This document shows positions 44,527 through 52,633 of a stretch of 64,000 nt of DNA, in pieces. The DNA comes from Pseudomonas sp. MYb60 (GTDB lineage: Bacteria > Pseudomonadota > Gammaproteobacteria > Pseudomonadales > Pseudomonadaceae). The notes beneath the pieces are model-generated. The model did no database searches, had not been told where the DNA came from, and worked only from the letters and a program-made list of their open reading frames with translations. Both the position numbers and the translations under genes were made by a program. The stretch is from positions 310,001-374,000 of the forward strand of contig NZ_PCOZ01000005.1 of NCBI RefSeq assembly GCF_002979555.1. Direction: 5' to 3'. Positions within the stretch are counted from its first letter, which is position 1, and every line of letters starts with the position of its first letter.

Positions 44527-45503
44527 CAGACCTGCCCTCCTGCACCGATGCGCGGGTCGAGAAAACGGCACATCACATCGGTCAACACGTTGAAACCCAC
44601 CACCAATATCGAGATCACCAGAAAGCCGCCCATCAACACGCCGTAGTCACGTTGCGCCAGGGAGTCGTACATCAGGCGGCCGATGCCCGGCCAGGAATAC
44701 ACCACCTCCACCAGCAACGCGCCGCTGGCCAGTTGGCCCAGTTGCAGGCCGGCGAAGGTCACCACCGGCAGCAACGCGTTGCGCAACACGTGCACGTAGA
44801 GAATCCGCCGCGGGTGCAGGCCCTTGGCGTGGGCGGTACGCACGTATTCCTGGCCGAGGGCGTCGAGCACCGCCGCGCGGGTCAGGTGGATATACAGCGC
44901 CAGGAACAGCACGCTCAGGGACACACACGGCAACAACAGGTGCTGCAATCGGTCGAGCAGCGAGAAGTCGCGGCCGACGGTTTCCATGCCGAAGGCCGGC
45001 AGCCAGTCCAGGCTTACGGAGAACAGCAGGATCATCAGCATCGCCAGCCAGAACGTCGGCATCGCATAGAGCAGCAAGGCACCGTGAGAGATCACGCCAT
45101 CGAGCCAATGGCGCTTCTGCCGTGCTCGCGCCGCCAGCACGCCGAGGGTCACGCCCAGCACCGAGGACAGCACGAATGCCGAGCCCATCAATGCCAGGGT
45201 GGCCGGCAAACGCTCGCTGATCAGCGACCACACCGACGTCTGGTTGCGATAGGAATACCCCAGGTCCAGGTGTGCGATGTTGCCCAGATAGATCAGCAAC
45301 TGCTGGAGCAGCGGCTTGTCCAGGCCCATGGTCTGGCGCAGTTGCTCTATGAACTGCACATCGTCCACCCCCGCCTCGCCCGCCAGCAGCAGCGCCGGAT
45401 CACCCGGCGCCAGGCGGATCAGCAGGAAGCTCAACACCAGCACGGCCATCACCATCAACAGCGCCTTGAACAGGCGCCCGCCGACATACAGCGCACCGTT
45501 CAT
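44526..45503 (-). CDS. Oligopeptide-type ABC permease (DppB-like)
   Basis: A 325-residue permease with the DppB plan: first helix (LLMVMAVLVLSFLLIRLAPGDPALLL), a cytoplasmic/periplasmic region (QTMGLDKPLLQQLLIYLGNIAHLDLGYSYR), five further helices and the EAA loop RAAVLDALGQEYVRTAHAKGLHPRRILYVHVLRNALLPV. Near the C-terminus are VEVVYSWPGIGRLMYDS and a final helix. It overlaps the binding-protein gene by four bases and the DppC-like gene by one base. Confidence 0.92.
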   Translation of the reverse strand: MNGALYVGGRLFKALLMVMAVLVLSFLLIRLAPGDPALLLAGEAGVDDVQFIEQLRQTMGLDKPLLQQLLIYLGNIAHLDLGYSYRNQTSVWSLISERLPATLALMGSAFVLSSVLGVTLGVLAARARQKRHWLDGVISHGALLLYAMPTFWLAMLMILLFSVSLDWLPAFGMETVGRDFSLLDRLQHLLLPCVSLSVLFLALYIHLTRAAVLDALGQEYVRTAHAKGLHPRRILYVHVLRNALLPVVTFAGLQLGQLASGALLVEVVYSWPGIGRLMYDSLAQRDYGVLMGGFLVISILVVGFNVLTDVMCRFLDPRIGAGGQV

Positions 45504-47083
45504 GGCGCGGGGCCGTCGAGGTAGACACTTTCGTAGTCCTCGTTGAGGCTGGTGGCGGTTTGCAGCAGGTTTTTCACCTGTTTGTGAAACAGCGTCGGGT
45601 AACGCATTTCGAAGATCGGTGCGATGGGCAGGTCACTGTTCAGCACGTTTTCCAGCTGGCTGTAGAGCCGGGTGCGTTCCGGGCCTTCCGGGGTGTCGGC
45701 GACCTTGGCCCACAGGGCATCGGCCTCGGGGCTGTTGTAACCGCTGACGTTGGCGAACGGCGAGGTCTTGAGGATGTAGTCGGAGCGGAACAGGTAGGCA
45801 CTGGTCAGGTAGGGGTCACCGACCTGGAAGATGAAATTGTAGGTGAGGTCGAAATCCCAGTCGCTGACGCGCTGGAACCAGGTGGCCGAGTCGGACGTTA
45901 CCACCTGCACCTTGAAGCCCAGGGGTTGCAGGGATTGCTTGGTGTATTCGGCCAGCCGCTCCCAGGCGCCGCCCTTCTCACCGTTGAGCAGGCGGATGCG
46001 CACTGCACCGACGTCCACGCCGGATTCGGCGATCAGTGCCTTGGCCTTTTTCACGTCATAGCTGTACTGCGGCAGTTGCGGGTCGTGGTACGGCGAGGTC
46101 GACACGAACGGGCCCTGGGCGACCTTGCCCGAGCCGAAGAAGATGTTGTCCACCACGAACTGGCGGTTCAGCGCATACAGGATCGCCTGGCGCACCTTGG
46201 GGTTGTTCAGGGGGGGCTTGCGCGTGTTGATCTGCAAGAAGGCCAGTCCCGAATACAGCTCCCAGCCCTTCTCCGACGACTGTACGTCCGGCAAGGCGGT
46301 GAGGCGCTTGAGGTCGGAATAGTCGGCATCGCCGCTGCGCAGCACTTGCACGTCGTTGCGCTCGAAGGCCGCGGCGCGGGACGAGGTGTCGGGGATCACG
46401 TGGAAGATGATGCTGTCCAGGTGCGGCAGGCCCTTTTTCCAGTAGTTGGGGTTTTTGGCCAGCTTGATGTACGCGCCGCGTTTCCATTCAACAAACACAA
46501 ACGGCCCGGTGCCGACCGGCTTGAGGTTGTACGGGTTGTTGCGAAAATCGCTGTTCTCGTAGAGGTGCTTGGGCACCACGGGGCGCAGGCCGCTGCCCAG
46601 CGCCGAGAGCAACGGCGCAAAGGGTTTCTTCAGTGTGAACACCACCTGCTGCGGGCCGTTGGCGGTGATGCTCTGCACGTACTCGCTGATCACACCGCCG
46701 AGGCGTTTGTCCACTTCGGGGTAGAAGGTCTTGAAGCTGAACACCACGTCATCGGCAGTGAACGCCGGGCCGTCGTGCCAGTGCACGTTGTCCTGCAGCT
46801 CGAACGTGTAGGTGAGGCCGTCCGGGGAGATGGTCCAGGATTTGGCCAAAACCGGCTTGGGCTTGAGGTCGGTGTCGAAGGTCAACAGGCCTTGCAGCAC
46901 CTTGCCGCTGACGTATTGGGTGGACACATGGCTGACCACGCCGTGCATCAGCGATGGCGGCTCGGGCTGAGCCACCAGGTTCAACACCCCGCCCTCCTGA
47001 GGTTGCGCCAGGGCCTGGCCGGCCAGCAACGCGGTGCACAGGCCAACGGATGACAGGACGCGGCGGAAAGAGAATGGGCGCAT
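45500..47083 (-). CDS. Oligopeptide-type ABC substrate-binding protein
   Basis: A 527-residue periplasmic binding protein of the SBP_bac_5 family. The signal peptide (VLSSVGLCTALLAGQALA) is followed by GGVLNLVAQPEPPSLM. Family motifs are AKSWTISPDGLTYTFELQDNVHWHDG, FTADDVVFSF and NTRKPPLNNPKVRQAILYALNRQ. The ATG at 47083 has GGAG at the correct distance and starts the signal; the open frame to 47242 crosses the promoter. It is the first gene of the importer operon, about 38 bases after a sigma-54-type promoter. The ligand may be a peptide, but members of this family also bind opines, nickel complexes or other polyamides. Confidence 0.9.
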   Translation of the reverse strand: MRPFSFRRVLSSVGLCTALLAGQALAQPQEGGVLNLVAQPEPPSLMHGVVSHVSTQYVSGKVLQGLLTFDTDLKPKPVLAKSWTISPDGLTYTFELQDNVHWHDGPAFTADDVVFSFKTFYPEVDKRLGGVISEYVQSITANGPQQVVFTLKKPFAPLLSALGSGLRPVVPKHLYENSDFRNNPYNLKPVGTGPFVFVEWKRGAYIKLAKNPNYWKKGLPHLDSIIFHVIPDTSSRAAAFERNDVQVLRSGDADYSDLKRLTALPDVQSSEKGWELYSGLAFLQINTRKPPLNNPKVRQAILYALNRQFVVDNIFFGSGKVAQGPFVSTSPYHDPQLPQYSYDVKKAKALIAESGVDVGAVRIRLLNGEKGGAWERLAEYTKQSLQPLGFKVQVVTSDSATWFQRVSDWDFDLTYNFIFQVGDPYLTSAYLFRSDYILKTSPFANVSGYNSPEADALWAKVADTPEGPERTRLYSQLENVLNSDLPIAPIFEMRYPTLFHKQVKNLLQTATSLNEDYESVYLDGPAP

Positions 47084-47120
47084 GAAGGCTCCTCGAAAGA
47101 AAAAGTTCTTGGAGGGATTT

Positions 47121-47136
47121 TGCAAGGGCTGTGCCA
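47121..47136 (-). promoter_or_regulatory. Sigma-54 (-24/-12) promoter of the ABC importer operon
   Basis: On the minus strand the sequence reads TGGCACAGCCCTTGCA: a perfect TGGCAC (-24) and TTGC (-12) with the required five-base spacing. It ends 38 bases before the binding-protein start codon. The first 15 bases are identical to the element before the TonB-receptor gene at 50085. Confidence 0.8.
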
Positions 47137-47238
47137 TGGGGGGGTTGGGCCAGAGCGTGCTGCAATCGGCGAGGGTCGAGGTGATGAAAAATCCACAGTG
47201 ATCCGCGCGAGTGTGCAAAAAGCAGCAGCACAGCCATT

Positions 47239-47276
47239 CCAATGGGGGAGGTGGGGCAAGGCACCTCCTGCATTGG
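47239..47276. promoter_or_regulatory. Long inverted repeat between divergent sigma-54 promoters (candidate enhancer site)
   Basis: Two 15-base arms pair at 13 of 15 positions: CCAATG (47239-47244) with CATTGG (47271-47276) and GGAGGTG (47247-47253) with CACCTCC (47262-47268), around an 8-base centre. The centre lies about 120 bases upstream of the -24 element of the ABC operon promoter, a typical distance for an RpoN activator site, but only 35 bases from the -24 of the TPR-gene promoter. Confidence 0.55.
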
Positions 47277-47292
47277 TTCGCTGGTGCTCAAG

Positions 47293-47307
47293 TGGCACAG
47301 GGTTTGC
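47293..47307 (+). promoter_or_regulatory. Sigma-54 (-24/-12) promoter of the TPR gene
   Basis: TGGCAC (47293-47298), five bases, then TTGC (47304-47307) gives a perfect sigma-54 core on the plus strand. The start codon of the TPR protein lies 38 bases after its end, so a transcript would start about 25 bases upstream of the ATG. Confidence 0.8.
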
Positions 47308-47344
47308 CCTGTCATCCCTACCTGATCCCACGAGCCTCTTCACC

Positions 47345-48691
47345 ATGTCACTGGATTACCTGGGCAACCCCATCGACACCCTCGACCCGTCCACCCGTCA
47401 AGGCCTGGACGATTTCATCGGCGGCTTCCTCGGCTACCAGCCCCGCGCCGAAAGCATCCTCGCCGCCGCCGATGCAGACCCCGGCTCGGCACTGGCCAAC
47501 GCCTTCGCCGGCTTGCTGCTGATGTTCATCGAGTCTCCCGAAGGCCCGGTGCTGGCCGAGCAATACCGCCAGCGCGCCGCGGCCGTCAACAGCGACCACC
47601 CCCGCGCCCTGCAGTACGTGAGCGCGCTTCACGCCTGGATCAACGACGACCTGGACCGCGTCCTGCACCTGAGCGAACAGCTACTCGACCAGTACCCCCG
47701 CGACCTGTTCGCCGCCAAGCTCAACCAGTACCTGGAATTCAATCGCGGCAACTGGCCGGCACTGTTGCGCATCGGCCTCAAGGCCACCGCTGGCGCCCCC
47801 GACATCGCCCACAGCCACGGCCTGCTGGCCTTCGCCTACGAACAATGCCACCTGCTCGAAGACGCCGAAGCCAGCGCCCGCGAAGCCCTGCGCCTGCAAT
47901 CCTCCGAGCCCTGGGCCCAGCACGCACTGGCGCATGTGCTGCTGACTGAGGGGCGCATCGAGGAAGGCACGGCGTTCCTGGAAAACAACAGCCATCACTG
48001 GCAGGGCCTGAACTCGTTCATGTACACCCACAACTGGTGGCACCTGGCGTTGTTCTACCTGGCGCGGGGTGAAGATCACCGGGTGCTGGAGGTCTACGAC
48101 CAGCACGTGTGGGGCGTCCTCCCGGAATACTCACAGGACCAGGTAGGTGCCGTGTCGTTGCTGGCGCGGCTGGAACTGGCCGGCATCGACGTGGGCGAGC
48201 GTTGGCAGGCACTGGCGCCGTACCTGCAACGGCGGGTCGGCGATACCGTGCAGCCGTTTCTCAGCGTGCAGTACCTGTATGGCCTGGCGCGCGCCGGCAA
48301 GCCCGAAGCAGACGGGCTGCTGAGGGCCTTGCAGCAGCACAGTGCGCAGGCCCGACCGGTGTGGGGTGAAGTGACGTTGCCGTTGGCCAAAGGCGTGTTG
48401 GCCCATGCCCGAGGGGATTGGCAGCAGGCGCTGGAGCAGTTGGCAATTGCCTTGCCGCGCTTGAACGACATCGGCGGCAGCCATGCCCAGCGCGACCTGT
48501 TTGCCCAACTGGAACTGGATGCCCGGTTGCAGGCCGGCGATTGGTTCGGTGCCCAACAGACGCTGGAGTTGAGGCGGCGTTATGACGGCTGGGATGTACC
48601 GACCAATCGCAGTCTGGCACGGGTGTATGAGGCGCTGGGGTTGCCGGAGCAGGCAGCAAAAGCCCAAGCCCGCTTATCGCGCTTTACCTGA
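47345..48691 (+). CDS. TTC38-like tetratricopeptide repeat protein
   Basis: A 448-residue soluble protein of the TTC38 family, made of helical TPR-like repeats over most of its length. Recognisable family segments are ALQYVSALHAWINDDLDR (about residues 80-97), AHSHGLLAFAYEQCHLLEDAEASAREAL, WAQHALAHVLLTEGR, and FMYTHNWWHLALFYLARGE with its conserved His/Trp cluster. No signal peptide is seen. The ATG at 47345 is chosen because the family begins at the LDYLGNPI region; frame to 47120 covers the promoter. TTC38 members are found in animals and bacteria but have no settled function. A sigma-54-type promoter precedes it, divergent from the importer operon, which ties it to that regulon. Confidence 0.82.
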   Translation: MSLDYLGNPIDTLDPSTRQGLDDFIGGFLGYQPRAESILAAADADPGSALANAFAGLLLMFIESPEGPVLAEQYRQRAAAVNSDHPRALQYVSALHAWINDDLDRVLHLSEQLLDQYPRDLFAAKLNQYLEFNRGNWPALLRIGLKATAGAPDIAHSHGLLAFAYEQCHLLEDAEASAREALRLQSSEPWAQHALAHVLLTEGRIEEGTAFLENNSHHWQGLNSFMYTHNWWHLALFYLARGEDHRVLEVYDQHVWGVLPEYSQDQVGAVSLLARLELAGIDVGERWQALAPYLQRRVGDTVQPFLSVQYLYGLARAGKPEADGLLRALQQHSAQARPVWGEVTLPLAKGVLAHARGDWQQALEQLAIALPRLNDIGGSHAQRDLFAQLELDARLQAGDWFGAQQTLELRRRYDGWDVPTNRSLARVYEALGLPEQAAKAQARLSRFT

Positions 48692-48705
48692 AGAATCCAG
48701 ATCCA

Positions 48706-48814
48706 AATGTGAGAGGGGGCTTGCCCCCGATAGCGGTGGGACAGTGACAGATAAAGTGACTGACACTCCGCTATCGGAAGCAAGTCAAATCGTCGCACCG
48801 CCCCTCACACATTT
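48706..48814. repeat. Palindromic intergenic repeat, copy 6
   Basis: Facing arms AATGTGAGAGGGGGCTTGCC and ...CACCGCCCCTCACACATT, with GATAGCGG/CCGCTATCGG inside. It fills the gap between the convergent TPR and P1-peptidase genes and could end transcription from both sides. Confidence 0.75.
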
Positions 48815-49807
48815 TTAACCCCGTGCAGCAAATACCCCCCGCGCAATCGCCCGCGCCACACAATCAGCCGCCGCCGCGCCAAGCCTGCCAATCTCCACCT
48901 GCCTGCGCGGCCCGTCCGTCAACGCTACTGCCGCCGACGCCAACGCAAACACCGTGTCCCCATCAAACGGCAAATGTGCCGGCCTTACCGCCCGAGCAAT
49001 CCCATCCTGGGCCATGATCGCCACACGTTTACACTCTGCCACGGTCAGCCGTGCGGTGCTGGCGACCACGACCAGTGTGGTGTTGGCGCCGGCTTGCAGG
49101 CGGCCCATGGAATCCAGGCGCGACAGCTCAGGCATGGGGTCGCTGCAATCCATCTCGGTGTCCGGGCGCTGGCCGCCGAACTCCCCCGCCACTTCCCAGG
49201 GCCAGGCCCAGAAGGTCTTGCCGTCGGGCATGTACACCGAGCCAATCGGGTTGGCGACCACCAGCGCCGCCACGATCAGCCCATCGCCCAGGTCCAGCGA
49301 GGCCGTGCCCAGCCCGCCCTTGAGCACACCGGCCATGGCGCCACGCCCGGCGCCTACCGAGCCCAGTTCGAAATCCTCGCCGGCATTGGCCAGCGCCTCA
49401 AAGCCCAGGCGCCGATACGGTGGTTCCAGGCCCCAGCCCTTGTCGCCGCCGTTGGCCAGGTCGTGCAGCACCGCCGCCGGGACGATGGGGATGGCCGGCG
49501 CACCCGGCTTGAGGCGCAGGCCCACCTGATCCTGGGACAACTGGGCCGCCACCGCATCCGCCGCGCCGAGGCCAAATACCGAGCCGCCGCCAAAGACCAG
49601 GGCGTGGAGCTGGCCGACCATGTTTTCCGGTTCCAGCGCGGCGGTCTCGCGCCCACCGGGGCCGCCGCCACGGATGTCGATGCTGGCGGTCCAGAAACCA
49701 TCGGGGCGGATCACCGTGACGCCGGTGTCGACGTGCAGGTCCGTGGCGTGGCCGACCGTGAGGCCTGGGATATCGGTGAGGGCGTTGCGCGGGCCAGGTC
49801 TGGGCAT
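48815..49807 (-). CDS. P1-family (DmpA-like) aminopeptidase
   Basis: A 330-residue Ntn-type peptidase of the DmpA/BapA family, whose members self-cleave into two chains and release N-terminal residues, often D- or beta-amino acids. Marks are the N-terminal NALTDIPGLTVGHATD, the RGGGPGGRETAALEPEN segment, FGGGSVFGLGAADAV, and AGANTTLVVVASTARL where the nucleophilic Thr at the self-processing site is expected (about residue 245). There is no signal peptide, so it acts in the cytoplasm. The ATG at 49807 has AAGGAAG upstream. Preceded by a sigma-54-like element, it probably cleaves an amide or peptide bond in material brought in by the oligopeptide-type importer. Confidence 0.87.
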   Translation of the reverse strand: MPRPGPRNALTDIPGLTVGHATDLHVDTGVTVIRPDGFWTASIDIRGGGPGGRETAALEPENMVGQLHALVFGGGSVFGLGAADAVAAQLSQDQVGLRLKPGAPAIPIVPAAVLHDLANGGDKGWGLEPPYRRLGFEALANAGEDFELGSVGAGRGAMAGVLKGGLGTASLDLGDGLIVAALVVANPIGSVYMPDGKTFWAWPWEVAGEFGGQRPDTEMDCSDPMPELSRLDSMGRLQAGANTTLVVVASTARLTVAECKRVAIMAQDGIARAVRPAHLPFDGDTVFALASAAVALTDGPRRQVEIGRLGAAAADCVARAIARGVFAARG

Positions 49808-49847
49808 ACAGAAAAAGCTTCCTTGGGTTGAGGTATGGCGTGGGGTC

Positions 49848-49863
49848 AGCAAGGCCTATGCCA
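49848..49863 (-). promoter_or_regulatory. Sigma-54-like (-24/-12) promoter of the P1 peptidase gene
   Basis: On the minus strand TGGCAT-N5-TTGCT (49863 to 49848) matches the sigma-54 consensus except for T in place of C at the end of the -24 block; the invariant GG and GC are present at the right distance. It ends about 40 bases before the peptidase start at 49807, mirroring the other three units. Confidence 0.6.
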
Positions 49864-49869
49864 AGGCAC

Positions 49870-49980
49870 TTGTGTGGGCGTGAGCTGGCTCGCGAAAAAC
49901 CTCAAGGCACTGCATTCACTCAGGCAGTCGTCGTCATCGTTGACGCCCTTCGCGAGCAAGCCCGCGGCTACCGCGGCCTC
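49870..49980. repeat. Palindromic intergenic repeat, copy 7 (divergent)
   Basis: Part of the 355-base gap between the P1 peptidase and the TonB receptor. Facing arms GTGAGCTGGCTCGCGAA and TTCGCGAGCAAGCCCGCGG form a long hairpin. The rest of this gap holds the sigma-54 promoters on either side and a weak inverted repeat CCTTG/CAAGG (50014-50035); no gene is seen in it. Confidence 0.6.
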
Positions 49981-50084
49981 TGCGCTGCACAAAAATCAAC
50001 AGCCTGCCCGACGCCTTGTTAGAAAAACACCAAGGTGACCTGAAAGAACCAAGCAACCTTCTGTTTTCAAAGGCATTTCCCACA

Positions 50085-50100
50085 TGGCACAGCCCTTGCT
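50085..50100 (+). promoter_or_regulatory. Sigma-54 (-24/-12) promoter of the TonB receptor/monooxygenase cluster
   Basis: TGGCACAGCCCTTGCT is a perfect TGGCAC-N5-TTGCW core. Including the preceding CA it is identical over 17 bases (CATGGCACAGCCCTTGC) to the promoter of the ABC importer operon on the other strand. The receptor start codon is 63 bases downstream. Confidence 0.82.
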
Positions 50101-50162
50101 CTCCCACCCTCACCAGAGCTTGAACTCAACAAGCCACCTTACCCATTGGAGTGTTGCCCATC

Positions 50163-52577
50163 ATGAATGCATCTCGCCGCAGGCCCCATAAAGCCTTCGC
50201 TCACACGTTGCTGTTTGTCGCCCTGTGCGAAGCCGCCAGCTACAACAGCCTGACCCTCGCCGCCGACGCCCCGGCCAGCGACAACCCGCTGGACACGGTG
50301 GTAGTGATCGGCAACCGTGGCCAGGCGCGCACCCTGGCCGAGAGCCCGGCACCGGTGGATGTGATTTCGTCCAAGCAGTTGCTCGCCACTGGCCAGGGCG
50401 ACTTGACCCGTGCGTTGAGCAAGGTGCTGCCGTCCCTCAACCAGCCGGCGTCATCGGGCTTTGGCTCCACCTCGGTGGTACGCCCCATCAGCCTGCGCGG
50501 CCTCAACGGCGACCAGGTGCTGGTGCTGGTCAACGGCAAGCGCCGCCACAACAGCGCGCTGCTCAACAACGGCACCTACCTCAACTCCGGCTCGCAACCG
50601 GTCGACCTGGACATGATCCCCACCGCCCTGGTGGATCACGTCGAAGTGCTGCGTGACGGCGCGTCGGCGCAGTACGGCTCGGATGCGATCGGCGGCGTGG
50701 TCAACGTGGTGCTCAAGCAGACCGACCATGGCGGCAGCCTGTCCACCAGCTACGGCCAGAACTATGAAAATGGCGACGGCGAGACCACCCGTCAGACCGG
50801 CAATATCGGCCTGGCCCTGCCCAACGACGGCTTCATCAACCTCGCCCTGGACGTGAAAAAACAGAAGATCTCCGACCGTTCCGACAAGGCGCCCTACACC
50901 GACTCTGCCGGCAACACCAGCCTGCAGCACACCTACTACGGCACCGGCCTGCCCGAGGCGCGCAACTTCAGCCTGGGCTACAACGCCGAGCTGCCGGTGG
51001 ACGACGCCCTCACCCTGTACTCGTTCTCCACCTACACACGCCGCAACTCGGAGAAACCCCTGGCGTTCCACCAGCCGGCAAGCTTCGGCGGTATTGCCAC
51101 GCCGTTCCCGGAAGGCGTCGAGGACACCCTGCGCTTCATCGAAAATGACTTCCAGGTCGCCTTCGGCGGCAAGGGCGAAGTGGCAGGCTGGGACTACGAC
51201 CTGTCCAGCACCTACGGCCAGGACCACGCCGAAGCCACCCTGCGCCACACCTACAACCTGAGCTACGGCCCCGACTCGCCGACCTCGGTGGACACCGGCG
51301 TGAAGACCTTCAGCCAGTGGACCAACAACCTCGACCTGACCCGCGCCTTCGACCTCGGCCTGTACAAACCCACGCAGATTTCCTGGGGTGTGGAGCAGCG
51401 CTACGAGAACTACAAGATCGGCAAGGGCGACTACGCGTCCTACGCACGCGGCCCTTATGGCGGCGCGCTGATTGCACCGGGCACCATCTCCGGCGCCGGC
51501 ACCACGCCGGAAGATGCCGCCGAAAAAGGCCGCACCAGCCTGGCCGGCTACGGCGAGATCGGCCAGGATTTCACCGACAAATGGCACGTCGACCTGGCCG
51601 GTCGCTACGAGCACTACAACGACGGTTCGGGCACCACCACCAACGGCAAGATTTCCACCCGCTACCAGCTGACGCCAATCCTCGCCGTGCGCGGCACCTT
51701 CAGCACCGGCTTCCGTGCGCCGTCCCTGGCGCAGCAGATCTACAGCTCCACCTCGCAGACCAGCGTCAACGGCCAGCTGTTCGACTACCGCAACGTGGCG
51801 GTGGATTCCGATGTGGCCAAGGCCCTCGGCGCCAGCACCTTGAAGCCGGAAAAATCCACCAACTTCGGCCTCGGGCTGACCCTGCAACCCACCGACGCCA
51901 CCAGCATCACCCTCGATGCCTACCAGATCAAGATCAAGGACCGCATCGCCCAGACCGGCTACCTCGGCGGCACCCCGCAGATCAGTGCAATCCTCGCCGC
52001 CGCCGGGCTCAACCCGAACCAGGCCGTCACCTACTTCACCAACGCCCTCGACACCACCACCCGTGGCGTTGACCTGGTGGGCGACTATCGCCAGAGCATC
52101 GGTGCCTACGGCAACCTGCGCTACACCCTGGGCTTCAACTGGAACACCACGCAGATCGACGAGATCCACGCCTCCAGCGTGGCCCAGCAAGCCCTCGGCC
52201 CAACCGGCGGCTATGACCGCCAGCGCCAGGGCAACCTCAAGTACGGCCTGCCGCAGTCCAAGCTGTTGCTGGGCACCACCTGGACCTACGACAAACTGGA
52301 AGTCGGCCTGAACCTGACCCGCTACGGCGAGTACACCCAGTACGGCACCGCCGAAACGTTCGACCGCACCTTCTCGCCGGCGTGGATCACCGACCTGAAC
52401 ATCGACTACCACCTGACCCCGGCCATCACCCTCAATGCCGGCGCCAACAACCTGTTCAACAAATACCCGGAACGCACCCACCTGGCCAGCAGCTCCGGCG
52501 GCTTCCCCTACGGCAATTTCTCGCCCTACGGCACCACCGGCGGCTACTGGTACACCGGCGTGACCTACAACTTCTAA
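50163..52577 (+). CDS. TonB-dependent outer-membrane receptor
   Basis: An 804-residue outer-membrane receptor. The signal peptide is followed by a TonB box-like DTVVVIG (about residues 44-50), the plug domain (about 58-170: AESPAPVDVISSKQLL, RGLNGDQVLVLVNGKRR, EVLRDGASAQYGSDAIGGVVNVVL) and a 22-strand barrel ending in aromatic GVTYNF. No N-terminal signalling extension is present, so it does not act through FecI/FecR. The ATG at 50163 is chosen because GGAG lies 11 bases upstream; a GTG at 50151 is too close. It starts the monooxygenase/SurE cluster, so its ligand is probably the organic compound that those enzymes break down rather than an iron chelate. Confidence 0.92.
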   Translation: MNASRRRPHKAFAHTLLFVALCEAASYNSLTLAADAPASDNPLDTVVVIGNRGQARTLAESPAPVDVISSKQLLATGQGDLTRALSKVLPSLNQPASSGFGSTSVVRPISLRGLNGDQVLVLVNGKRRHNSALLNNGTYLNSGSQPVDLDMIPTALVDHVEVLRDGASAQYGSDAIGGVVNVVLKQTDHGGSLSTSYGQNYENGDGETTRQTGNIGLALPNDGFINLALDVKKQKISDRSDKAPYTDSAGNTSLQHTYYGTGLPEARNFSLGYNAELPVDDALTLYSFSTYTRRNSEKPLAFHQPASFGGIATPFPEGVEDTLRFIENDFQVAFGGKGEVAGWDYDLSSTYGQDHAEATLRHTYNLSYGPDSPTSVDTGVKTFSQWTNNLDLTRAFDLGLYKPTQISWGVEQRYENYKIGKGDYASYARGPYGGALIAPGTISGAGTTPEDAAEKGRTSLAGYGEIGQDFTDKWHVDLAGRYEHYNDGSGTTTNGKISTRYQLTPILAVRGTFSTGFRAPSLAQQIYSSTSQTSVNGQLFDYRNVAVDSDVAKALGASTLKPEKSTNFGLGLTLQPTDATSITLDAYQIKIKDRIAQTGYLGGTPQISAILAAAGLNPNQAVTYFTNALDTTTRGVDLVGDYRQSIGAYGNLRYTLGFNWNTTQIDEIHASSVAQQALGPTGGYDRQRQGNLKYGLPQSKLLLGTTWTYDKLEVGLNLTRYGEYTQYGTAETFDRTFSPAWITDLNIDYHLTPAITLNAGANNLFNKYPERTHLASSSGGFPYGNFSPYGTTGGYWYTGVTYNF

Positions 52578-52633
52578 CCCGCCTGCGGAGCCGGTGCGCC
52601 GGCTCCGTGTGGCACCTTTTCGGGAGCCTGTCC

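Noticed and set aside
47239..47276. Inverted repeat as a rho-independent terminator
   Set aside because: No run of T follows either arm and it lies between divergent promoters, where a terminator is not expected.
50451..52481. 676-codon open frame antisense to the TonB receptor
   Set aside because: Long minus-strand frame of low-complexity Val/Gly/Ala composition; it is the codon-bias mirror of the receptor gene and shows no domain.
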